Assembly: GCA_022563625.1 (NCBI GenBank) | Contig: JADFNA010000099.1 | Span: 1 to 6,467, forward strand | Direction: 5' to 3' | Source: Candidatus Zixiibacteriota bacterium | Lineage (GTDB): Bacteria > Zixibacteria > MSB-5A5 > GN15 > JACZUZ01 | DNA: 6,467 nucleotides | Shown here: one piece after another, positions 1 to 5,364 of the stretch | Layout: every line of letters starts with the position of its first letter | How positions within the stretch are numbered: position 1 is the first letter of the stretch | The notes under the pieces: generated by a model | What the model saw: only the letters and a program-made list of their open reading frames with translations | Told to the model about the DNA's origin: nothing | Databases searched by the model: none | Made by a program: the position numbers and the translations under genes

Positions 1-1
1 A

Positions 2-1009
2 GAGGTTTTGCTGTTGGCAACCCGCGACACAGAAGCCGAACGCTGGACCGGACGCCGCTCGGCTCTGACAGATTCACTTCAGAAAGCCCTGCGATTCGAC
101 CGAATTTTCCGTACCCCCCGTCTGGGCCGTTTGTTCGTCTCTTATATGAAACACGAACCGACATTGCATTTAATTTCCCGGTTGGTTGGACCCGGCTCTG
201 ACATTCCCAAAGATATGGAGTTTTATGGCAAGCTGAGCGGGCGTATTCCGGGTGTGTCAATCAAGAATTCCTCGCGTTTTCTTGAGTCAATGCGCATGGT
301 AAAATCAGACGAAGAAATCGCCGCTATAGAAAAAGCGATCGCCGTTACGCATCAGGGACTGACAGAACTTCTGGCCGCAATGAAACCTGGCGTAACAGAA
401 TATCAACTCGACGGAATCCTGGAGCAGTCTTTCAAAGATCAGGGTGCGCAGTTTATGGCGTTTGAGCCGATTGTCGGCGCAGGAAAAGAAACAACGATTT
501 TGCATTATGAAAAACGAAATCGCGAATTGAAAGCCGGACAGCTATTGCTGCTGGATGTTGGAGCCGAGTGGGACCGTTATGCGGCGGACATTTCGCGCAC
601 GATTCCGGTTGACGGAAAGTTTACGCCCCAGCAGGCAAAAATTTATGACATAGTTTTCAGAGCGCAAGAGGCTGGAATCGCCGCCGTCAAACCGGGTGTG
701 ACAATGCGCGAAATTCATGAAATCGCCCGTGATGTGATACGCGAAGCCGGCTATATTGATGATTTCATTCATGGCACATCGCATCATCTGGGACTGGATG
801 TGCATGATGTCGCCGATTATGCCACTCCGCTTGCGCCGGGCATGATTATCACAGTCGAGCCCGGGATTTATTTGCCGGATATTGATATCGGCGTGCGGAT
901 TGAAGACGACGTGCTGGTGACAAAACGCGGCCACCGTCTGTTATCGAACAACATCCCGCGCGAACGCGCGGCAGTTGAGGCGTGGATTGCTGAGGCTAGA
1001 GTTAAGTAG
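2..1009 (+). CDS. pepP: Xaa-Pro aminopeptidase (M24B, PepP type), 5'-partial
   Basis: Metallopeptidase predicted to remove the N-terminal residue from peptides with proline at position 2; cytoplasmic. The frame is open to the window edge, so the true start lies upstream and the TTG at 8 is not a credible start. Numbering from that TTG, the end of the aminopeptidase P N-terminal domain is seen in the ERWTGRR motif (11-17). The pita-bread catalytic domain follows from about residue 100. All five expected metal ligands are present: D183 (LLDVGAE), D194 (AADISRT), H259 (HGTSHHLGLDVHD), E284 (TVEPGIY) and E299 (GVRIEDD). The accessory histidines H166, H255 and H266 are also there, so the enzyme looks active. 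About 335 residues are visible against roughly 430-440 for E. coli PepP, so the missing part is most of the N-terminal domain. It is the only plus-strand gene and converges on the small gene ending at 1056. PepQ-like specificity is less likely. Confidence 0.95.
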   Translation, partial: EVLLLATRDTEAERWTGRRSALTDSLQKALRFDRIFRTPRLGRLFVSYMKHEPTLHLISRLVGPGSDIPKDMEFYGKLSGRIPGVSIKNSSRFLESMRMVKSDEEIAAIEKAIAVTHQGLTELLAAMKPGVTEYQLDGILEQSFKDQGAQFMAFEPIVGAGKETTILHYEKRNRELKAGQLLLLDVGAEWDRYAADISRTIPVDGKFTPQQAKIYDIVFRAQEAGIAAVKPGVTMREIHEIARDVIREAGYIDDFIHGTSHHLGLDVHDVADYATPLAPGMIITVEPGIYLPDIDIGVRIEDDVLVTKRGHRLLSNNIPRERAAVEAWIAEARVK

Positions 1010-1055
1010 AGATTAAACGAGTACGAACTTCCAGGGGTACAAGTCAGGTACGGAT

Positions 1056-1343
1056 TCATTTTTTTGGTGCGTAGTCCTTGTTGTTGAGCAGGTACCAACT
1101 TTGCTTAGTTAACCAGCCTTGGCTATTTTCAGAATACTCGGTTATCAGAAATCTACCAGAATTATTTGTGGACTGCAATATCTTGGTAGCAAGCACTTCC
1201 GCGCTTTCCTCCGAAACGAGATAGAACGAATTCGGCATATCGAAACGCCAGTGTGATATTTCAGGAATGCTGTCCAGCAACTTTTTGACAGCTTCTCGAC
1301 TACCAACCTTATCGGTGTAGAAAAATACGTATGACTTCTTCAT
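1056..1343 (-). CDS. Conserved small protein of unknown function, predicted ferredoxin-like fold
   Basis: A 95-residue soluble protein that I cannot assign to a named function. The predicted pattern is strand (4-10, SYVFFYT), helix (15-26), strand (29-35), strand (38-44, NSFYLVS), helix (47-58), strand (63-70, RFLITEYS). That beta-alpha-beta-beta-alpha-beta order suggests a ferredoxin-like fold. An aromatic C-terminal patch follows (QGWLTKQSWYLLNNK, 75-89). From memory, proteins with an NSFYLVSE-like centre and a QGW...SWYLxNN tail recur in bacterial genomes as hypothetical proteins; this was not checked. Its ATG overlaps the stop of the upstream two-TM gene (ATGA at 1340-1343), indicating translational coupling. 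The last codons contain seven A residues (CCA AAA AAA TGA). It ends 46 nt from the convergent aminopeptidase gene. The reading frame is convincing; the function is unknown. Confidence 0.8.
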   Translation of the reverse strand: MKKSYVFFYTDKVGSREAVKKLLDSIPEISHWRFDMPNSFYLVSEESAEVLATKILQSTNNSGRFLITEYSENSQGWLTKQSWYLLNNKDYAPKK

Positions 1344-1723
1344 TCGTGCCCTCCGGGAGCACCCGGCAGCGCCGGTTTGTCAGGATTTGAAATCATATCA
1401 ATCGAGGCGGCACGAACCGGAAACTCTTGACCCTTTTCTTGAATTAATTCTAATGACTGCTTTCTAAGTTGATAATCCTCTGATTGCAGTTTGTCTCTAT
1501 CTACAAACAACAAGAACACATATCCAAATGTGGCCAAGATTACCGGTATAAATGCGAGCACAATGAGCCAGATGGGGGGCTTGTCACTCAACGCCAAAGC
1601 CGCCAATATCGTAGGGATTGACACTATAGCACATAGCCATAACGCCGGATTAAGAGCGCTCTTGACTCTCAGCTTTTCTGCGGCTCCCACTATTCTACGT
1701 GTTAATTTATCTTCAATACTCAA
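1340..1723 (-). CDS. Two-TM membrane protein of unknown function
   Basis: A 127-residue inner-membrane protein with no recognised function. Residues 1-26 are short and basic (TRR, K17, R19, K21). Two hydrophobic segments follow, at about 27-45 and 51-74, joined by a tight SDKPP turn. Then comes a polar, probably helical cytoplasmic tail (DRDKLQSEDYQLRKQSLELI, 75-94) and a Pro/Gly-rich end. Charge distribution predicts both termini in the cytoplasm. The start is TTG at 1723: an in-frame stop lies six codons upstream and AGG (1731-1733) sits seven nt before it, whereas no ATG is available near the N-terminus. A later GTG at codon 12 is the alternative. A TATATT box (1741-1746) with a weak TTTACT (1762-1767) lies upstream at a short 15-nt spacing. 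The gene is coupled by ATGA overlap to the 95-residue gene, so the two products probably work together. Confidence 0.75.
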   Translation of the reverse strand: MSIEDKLTRRIVGAAEKLRVKSALNPALWLCAIVSIPTILAALALSDKPPIWLIVLAFIPVILATFGYVFLLFVDRDKLQSEDYQLRKQSLELIQEKGQEFPVRAASIDMISNPDKPALPGAPGGHE

Positions 1724-1798
1724 ATGACAACCTGTACTTCAATATAAACAATGTCTCCGTTAGTAAAGAGCCGCCGCTCCCTACATTCTCATCTCGTT

Positions 1799-2290
1799 CT
1801 ACCCAGCGGTAAATATCCACCCAGGCGCCGAGTCTGTCTCCTGCCGAAGTATCATGTTAAGCTGCGCCGAGTGATGTTGCACATGCCGCATGGTATATAG
1901 AAGTGTTTCTGCTACATTTAGATCAACAGAACCGAACACGAAGCGCTCTTGCGCTCTCTCTTCTGTCATTGACATGATAGTTTCATGACATTTTTTTCGG
2001 CCGTATGCGAGATAATCTAGCATTTCAGCTTTAGAGTAAACACGATCGGGCAACACTCCGCTCGGATCCAGTTCGCTCAGCGTAAACGGTTCCTTTGGAT
2101 TGAAATTTTCAACATCTGCCGAAAGATAGAAATCCAGATAGAACAAAGTATGATACGCCATATACCAGAACTGATGGAAGCGCGTTTGATCGCCCCACAA
2201 TTCATCCGGGCAGGTGTTGATGGCATTTTTGAGAGTATCTATTGCTGCGCCAAATTGACTCCAGGTCAGCGCTTTCCAGAAACTATGCAT
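1799..2290 (-). CDS. DinB-family protein (putative metal-dependent four-helix hydrolase/transferase)
   Basis: A 163-residue cytoplasmic protein matching the DinB/YfiT-like fold, a four-helix bundle with a three-histidine metal site. The first ligand is probably H47 in the second helix (WYMAYHTLFYLDFYL). The second and third are H136 and H140 in an HxxxH arrangement (RHVQHHSAQLNMILRQ, 135-149) that is typical of the family. Length is normal. Known members include thiol-S-transferases acting with bacillithiol or mycothiol and many proteins of unknown substrate, so the reaction here cannot be named. Bacillus dinB was first found as a DNA-damage-inducible gene; it is unrelated to E. coli DinB polymerase. 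The ATG at 2290 lies 5 nt after the stop of the four-TM gene, so both belong to one operon. Its weak AAGAA ribosome site lies inside the end of that gene. Confidence 0.88.
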   Translation of the reverse strand: MHSFWKALTWSQFGAAIDTLKNAINTCPDELWGDQTRFHQFWYMAYHTLFYLDFYLSADVENFNPKEPFTLSELDPSGVLPDRVYSKAEMLDYLAYGRKKCHETIMSMTEERAQERFVFGSVDLNVAETLLYTMRHVQHHSAQLNMILRQETDSAPGWIFTAG

Positions 2291-2295
2291 TGACG

Positions 2296-2733
2296 CTATT
2301 TCTTAAGACGAGCGCCGATCATAACACCCATCACTCCGATGAACGGATTCAGAAACGCCACCCAGATAGGCTGCCGGGCGACCTTCATTGATTCCATTAC
2401 AGCGACATCGCCGGAGCGCACATCGGGTGTATCTTCATCAGGTCCCATGGCAACCGGTATAGCCACTGCCAGACCGAGCGCCAATACCAATCCCGCCAGA
2501 ATCTTCGCGGCCTGCTGGGTTTTGGCAATCATAACACACACCAGTCCGCCGAGAATCGCTGCGACAATGCCCAGAACAATTGTGATCGCTATCCACAGAG
2601 TGGAAACATCATAGACGCCCGGATTGAAAGCGCCGTCAGCTCCCATCGCTAAATAAGCGACTGTGAATGTGATGAAGATGAACGCAACCATCACCACATA
2701 ACCGATTATTACTGCCAGAATTTTCTTGCCCAT
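2296..2733 (-). CDS. Four-TM conserved membrane protein of unknown function
   Basis: A 145-residue integral membrane protein. Hydrophobic segments lie at about 5-29, 46-69, 76-96 and 121-141. Basic residues (K3, K4; K71, K77; R142, K144, K145) put both ends and the short central loop in the cytoplasm. The loop at 97-120 (GPDEDTPDVRSGDVAV...) is acidic and would face outward. The last segment begins at the QPIWVAFLNP motif (121-130). I recognise no functional signature and no transport or enzyme motif. The ATG at 2733 is well supported by AAGGAGA seven nt upstream. It is the first gene of a two-gene operon with the DinB-family gene. A near-consensus promoter about 120 nt upstream is the likely driver, which places two inverted-repeat hairpins in the leader. 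The gene is secure; its role is open. Confidence 0.85.
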   Translation of the reverse strand: MGKKILAVIIGYVVMVAFIFITFTVAYLAMGADGAFNPGVYDVSTLWIAITIVLGIVAAILGGLVCVMIAKTQQAAKILAGLVLALGLAVAIPVAMGPDEDTPDVRSGDVAVMESMKVARQPIWVAFLNPFIGVMGVMIGARLKK

Positions 2734-2740
2734 GTGAGGT

Positions 2741-2747
2741 TCTCCTT
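2741..2747 (-). promoter_or_regulatory. Shine-Dalgarno site of the four-TM gene
   Basis: AAGGAGA on the minus strand, seven nt before the ATG at 2733. It is the best ribosome binding site in the window and fixes the start of the operon's first gene. It lies about 15 nt downstream (in transcript sense) of the end of the 2763-2850 inverted repeat, so folding of that element could affect access to it. Confidence 0.85.
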
Positions 2748-2762
2748 ATGGTTTTGATTTAG

Positions 2763-2850
2763 TTAGAAACCTGCCAGGTGCCCCACCGCTTGCGGTGGGA
2801 TTAGTTAATAACTTCGACAAGTGGCCTGCCCATCTGGGGCAGGTTTCTAA
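2763..2850. repeat. 88-bp inverted-repeat element, MITE/REP-like
   Basis: The ends are perfect 13-bp inverted repeats: TTAGAAACCTGCC at 2763-2775 and GGCAGGTTTCTAA at 2838-2850. Inside lie two more perfect palindromes: CCCACCGC/GCGGTGGG (2782-2789 and 2792-2799, TT loop) and CCTGCCC/GGGCAGG (2825-2831 and 2837-2843, 5-nt loop). The element contains no coding frame of note. TA occurs just inside both ends (2764-2765 and 2848-2849), as would remain after insertion of an IS630/Tc1-type non-autonomous element at a TA site; that origin is inference. It lies between the symporter stop and the four-TM start, in what would be the leader of the four-TM/DinB operon. An extragenic palindromic repeat or a structured leader are the alternatives. 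Whether copies exist elsewhere in the genome cannot be seen here. Confidence 0.75.
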
Positions 2851-2851
2851 T

Positions 2852-2880
2852 ATTATAGGTCGAATCCCCTGCGGTTTCAA
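2852..2880 (-). promoter_or_regulatory. Sigma-70-type promoter for the four-TM/DinB operon
   Basis: On the minus strand, TTGAAA (2880 down to 2875) is followed by a 17-nt spacer and a perfect TATAAT (2857 down to 2852). That is five of six -35 matches, ideal spacing and six of six -10 matches. Transcription would begin near 2845 and give a leader of about 110 nt before the ATG at 2733. The spacer coincides almost exactly with the left arm of the second inverted repeat (2856-2875), and the -10 box spans the junction of the two repeat elements. The organism's sigma-factor preference is unknown, so activity is inferred from the match alone. Confidence 0.7.
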
Positions 2881-2929
2881 GTCTTAAAACTTGCAGCGGA
2901 TTTGTCAACACCGCAAGGGTTTTGACCTA
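2856..2929. repeat. 74-bp imperfect inverted-repeat element bounded by TA
   Basis: The 20-base arms at 2856-2875 (TAGGTCGAATCCCCTGCGGT) and 2910-2929 are inverted copies matching at 17 of 20 positions. The 34-nt centre includes a small CAAGT/ACTTG hairpin (2878-2882 and 2889-2893). Both outer ends are TA. The element begins five bases after the first repeat and its arms are of a different sequence, so this is not a duplicate of it. It supplies the -35 box and spacer of the minus-strand promoter. It might also weakly impede read-through from the symporter gene, but no U-run follows, so I do not call it a terminator. Confidence 0.6.
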
Positions 2930-2950
2930 ATTTCGCATGTCATCACTCTG

Positions 2951-4336
2951 TTAGCTAAAGTCTTTGCCTGTGATAACTGCAATAATCACGGCAATAATCG
3001 CCGCAGGGGCGACATAGCGTATCACTATGCGCCAGAGTTTGAAATATATTGATGGTTGCCCGCCGTCATCGGTTAGCTTGAGCTCTTCGAGAGAAAGCCG
3101 CTTGTCCAGTTTCCAGCCTACAAAAATTGTGATGAACAACCCACCCAACGGCAGCATCCAGTTTGACGCCAGATGGTCCAGCGTATTTAGAACGCCCTGT
3201 TTGCCGGGGAATAATTCAAAACTCGACATCCAGCCCACAGCGCCAAGTGAAAGGGCGCAGAATACTGTACTGACATACGTCCCGGCGCCGCTGAGCATTG
3301 TCGCGCTTGATCTTTTCATCCCGCGTCCGTCGATGAAGTACGCGACCATCACTTCCAAAAGTGAAATGGTCGATGTCAGCGCGGCAAACCCGACCAGCAC
3401 AAAGAACAGCGGCCCGAGTATCGCTCCCCCTGGCATACCGGTATAGAACAAGTTTGGGAGTGTGATAAACAACATGCCGACAGTTGACTTGCCGACCTGC
3501 TCTTCCACGCCGGGGAATGAGAATATGATCGTGAACATTATCATTGTCGCCACCAGCGCCACCAGTGTATCCAGTCCGACCACCAGCCCGGAGACTTTTG
3601 TGACAGACATGTCCTTTTTCAGGTATGATCCATAGGTGATCATCAACCCCATGCCCAGTGAGAGGGTGAAAAACGAATGGCCGACAGCCTCTAAAATGCC
3701 CAGCGGAGGCAAATCGGCGAAATTCGGAGTGAACATAAACGAGAGCGCCCTCGATGCGCCGTCCATGGTCAAAACTGTGACAAGAAAGTAGAGCATAATA
3801 ACAAACAGCATCGGCATCAGAATCTTTGTGACGCGCTCGATTCCTTTGCTAACTCCGAGCCAGACAACACCGATGGTGGCAAGCGAAAATGCCCCGGATA
3901 ATGCTAGCTGTAACGGTCCGTTGGAGACAAAAGCGCCAAACGCGCCGGAGTCCGGCGCGCGATAGCCGCTGATGCTCCAGTTGAGACATTCCCAAAAAGA
4001 GCTGATCGCCCAACCGGCGATGACTGAGTAGTATCCGAGTATGACGAATCCGGCCAAGACCCCCATTACTCCCACCAGACCCCAGCCCTTGCCACCCATT
4101 TCCTGCAGGGCCGGGATGGTGCTCTTGCCAGTGCGCCGGCCGATCATGATTTCCGCCATCATAATCGGCAGGCCAATCAGCAAAATGCTCAGTAAGTAGA
4201 CCAGCACGAATGCGCCGCCGCCATTTTGCCAGGTGATATACGGGAATTTCCACAGGTTTCCCAGTCCGATGGCGCTCCCGGAGGCCGCCAGCACAAATCC
4301 CAGCCGGCCGCTCCATTGTCCTCTTGCTTCAATCAC
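2951..4336 (-). CDS. Na+-dependent symporter of the NSS/SNF family (amino acid transporter)
   Basis: Inner-membrane secondary transporter of the neurotransmitter:sodium symporter family (LeuT fold), predicted to import an amino acid or related compound with Na+. The 461 residues show the unwound TM1 signature SGSAIGLGNLWKFPY (19-33). G20, A22 and N27 fall on LeuT sodium-site positions of the same number. NGGGAF follows at 38-43. TM6 carries SFFTLSLGMG (221-230) followed by YGSYLKKD, and TM7 the bacterial-type LDTLVALVA (255-263). About 11 TM segments can be drawn (10-35, 41-66, 84-118, 142-160, 167-190, 212-238, 245-274, 303-335, 345-370, 383-408, 433-456). This matches the 11-TM bacterial subgroup that includes MhsT and Tyt1, rather than 12-TM LeuT. 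The start is GTG at 4336, with a GCAGG-like site upstream. The substrate cannot be read from the sequence. It stands 110 nt after pyrE; no clear promoter is visible between them. Confidence 0.96.
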   Translation of the reverse strand: MIEARGQWSGRLGFVLAASGSAIGLGNLWKFPYITWQNGGGAFVLVYLLSILLIGLPIMMAEIMIGRRTGKSTIPALQEMGGKGWGLVGVMGVLAGFVILGYYSVIAGWAISSFWECLNWSISGYRAPDSGAFGAFVSNGPLQLALSGAFSLATIGVVWLGVSKGIERVTKILMPMLFVIMLYFLVTVLTMDGASRALSFMFTPNFADLPPLGILEAVGHSFFTLSLGMGLMITYGSYLKKDMSVTKVSGLVVGLDTLVALVATMIMFTIIFSFPGVEEQVGKSTVGMLFITLPNLFYTGMPGGAILGPLFFVLVGFAALTSTISLLEVMVAYFIDGRGMKRSSATMLSGAGTYVSTVFCALSLGAVGWMSSFELFPGKQGVLNTLDHLASNWMLPLGGLFITIFVGWKLDKRLSLEELKLTDDGGQPSIYFKLWRIVIRYVAPAAIIAVIIAVITGKDFS

Positions 4337-4446
4337 GTTTACCTGCCTTGCTATATGGTTAGCGCGTTCTCATTTATCTAATTTCACGAATCCCGGCCCG
4401 GCTGAAGGTAACAGATCGGGTTGTTGATGAGAAGAAAATCCTGAAT

Positions 4447-5136
4447 TCAGTTTATCAGGACCAGCGGCTGAAGTCCGTATTGGTCGAATTCCGCCTGTAT
4501 CGCGCGGGTGATGTCCTCACCGGGGTCGATTTTCTGGAAGACCAGCGGCAGTAATTCAATCGCGGAGCTCATATGGTAGAACCGAACGCCAAGCTTTTCC
4601 ACCGCTTGTGACACACTGGAGCAATCAGCCCGTTTCTCCATTCGATTGGTGAGGCTGACCAGGGCTGAGACCTCGATTCCGTTTTCCTGCAAGCTCGAAA
4701 TCGCATTTAGCGATGACCCGCCGGTGGTGGTGACATCCTCCAGAACGACAACTTTGCCGCGCGGCGCTCCGACGAATAGCCTGTCCTTTGGCGCCCCGTG
4801 TTCTTTGGGTTTGGCGCGCCCCATAGCCAGGGCGTGGCTACCCCGGCCATAGTTCGGTTGGGTCTTTGCCCGGTGATACTGGCACAGTACGCCAAGTTTG
4901 GTGGCGCCTTCGGGGACCCCGTAGAATGTGTCAACCTCAATATTCTGAGCGCTGACAAAAGCCAGGACGAATTGAACCAGTTTTTCGGTCAGCCAGACAT
5001 CTTCGACGACTGTCCGCCAGTTGGCATAGAAATGAGACCGTCGGCCGGATTTGAGCGTGATCGGTTTGTCAAAGAATCCATAGACATCGTTGTCTATGAC
5101 AAACTGATTGAATGCCGTTTGGTCGAACTCACTCAT
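4447..5136 (-). CDS. pyrE: Orotate phosphoribosyltransferase
   Basis: Cytoplasmic enzyme of de novo pyrimidine synthesis, converting orotate and PRPP to orotidine 5'-phosphate. The PRPP loop VVVLEDVTTTGGSS lies at 129-142. The orotate-side motif ITLKSGRRSHFY is at 26-37, the GVPEGATKLG segment at 73-82, and the flexible catalytic loop RAKPKEHG at 107-114. I start it at the ATG at 5136, giving 229 residues beginning MSEFDQTAF. The frame can be extended to a TTG at 5157, but that begins three nt after the tRNA 3' end and adds seven unconserved residues. At 229 residues it is slightly longer than common PyrE proteins of about 180-215, with the extra length at the C-terminus. A weak GTGAG site precedes the ATG. 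It sits 23 nt after tRNA-Leu and is likely transcribed with it. No other pyr gene is in the window. Confidence 0.94.
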   Translation of the reverse strand: MSEFDQTAFNQFVIDNDVYGFFDKPITLKSGRRSHFYANWRTVVEDVWLTEKLVQFVLAFVSAQNIEVDTFYGVPEGATKLGVLCQYHRAKTQPNYGRGSHALAMGRAKPKEHGAPKDRLFVGAPRGKVVVLEDVTTTGGSSLNAISSLQENGIEVSALVSLTNRMEKRADCSSVSQAVEKLGVRFYHMSSAIELLPLVFQKIDPGEDITRAIQAEFDQYGLQPLVLIN

Positions 5137-5159
5137 CAGGAATAGCTCACAGGTCAATC

Positions 5160-5243
5160 TGCCGAAGGGGGGATTTGAACCCCCACGTCCTTACGGACAC
5201 TACGCCCTGAACGTAGCGCGTCTACCAGTTTCACCACTTCGGC
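5160..5243 (-). tRNA. trnL: tRNA-Leu, anticodon CAG
   Basis: A complete class II tRNA. Acceptor GCCGAAG pairs with CTTCGGC, followed by discriminator A at 5160. The D arm contains AAACTGGTAGA. The anticodon stem CTACG/CGTAG closes a TTCAGGG loop, which gives anticodon CAG (reads CUG). The long variable arm is GTCC/GGAC with a GTAA loop. The T arm is GGGGG/CCCCC around TTCAAAT. The long variable arm and A discriminator are as expected for leucine. CCA is not encoded (the next bases are GAT), so it must be added by nucleotidyltransferase. The gene lies between the epimerase-like gene and pyrE. Confidence 0.97.
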
Positions 5244-5279
5244 GATTTTAGGCGACAGGCAGGGCCTCTCGCGGCAGAT

Positions 5280-5308
5280 ATGTTACGCCCGGAGAGCAGG
5301 AAAAGCAA
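5280..5308 (-). promoter_or_regulatory. Weak candidate promoter for tRNA-Leu/pyrE
   Basis: TTGCTT (5308 down to 5303), a 17-nt spacer and TAACAT (5285 down to 5280) lie about 37 nt before the mature tRNA 5' end. Position and spacing are right, but both boxes match consensus only partly (three and four of six). The 121-nt gap after the epimerase-like gene contains no better candidate. Confidence 0.3.
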
Positions 5309-5364
5309 GATTGGGCCGATGCGCCCGTCCGGAGTAGTTTGAGTTTGCGAACGGCAGGAGCTGG

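Noticed and set aside
542..934. 130-codon minus-strand frame opposite the aminopeptidase
   Set aside because: It is antisense to the catalytic core and its composition reflects the reverse complement of conserved metal-site codons; no independent start signal.
1010..1055. Repeated GTAC motifs between the convergent genes, as a bidirectional terminator
   Set aside because: GTAC is self-complementary, but only four-base stems can be drawn and no stable G/C-rich hairpin precedes the T7 run at 1059-1065.
868..1098. A minus-strand frame that the 95-residue gene could enter by a -1 slip at the A7 run near its stop (CCA AAA AAA TGA)
   Set aside because: The extension would run about 60 residues, low in complexity (Ser/Thr-rich) and antisense to the conserved aminopeptidase C-terminus. 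No stimulatory stem-loop is evident, and the 95-residue protein ends naturally.
1766..1781. Hairpin GAGC/GCTC after the DinB-family gene followed by TTTACT, as an intrinsic terminator
   Set aside because: Only four Watson-Crick pairs plus two G-U pairs, and the T-run is three bases; too weak to call.
2902..2932. Mirror-image plus-strand promoter from the right arm of the second repeat (TTGTCA ... TAATTT)
   Set aside because: The spacing of about 20 nt and a poor -10 box make it unlikely, and it would read antisense away from any plus-strand gene.
3849..4316. Long alternative frame of 155 codons inside the symporter gene
   Set aside because: It is a +1 shadow of a strongly conserved NSS transporter, rich in Arg/Gly/Trp and without any family signature.
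5137..5157. Seven-residue N-terminal extension of PyrE from a TTG start
   Set aside because: The TTG lies three bases after the tRNA 3' end, leaving no room for a ribosome binding site once the tRNA is processed, and the added residues look unlike the PyrE N-terminus. The ATG at 5136 is preferred.
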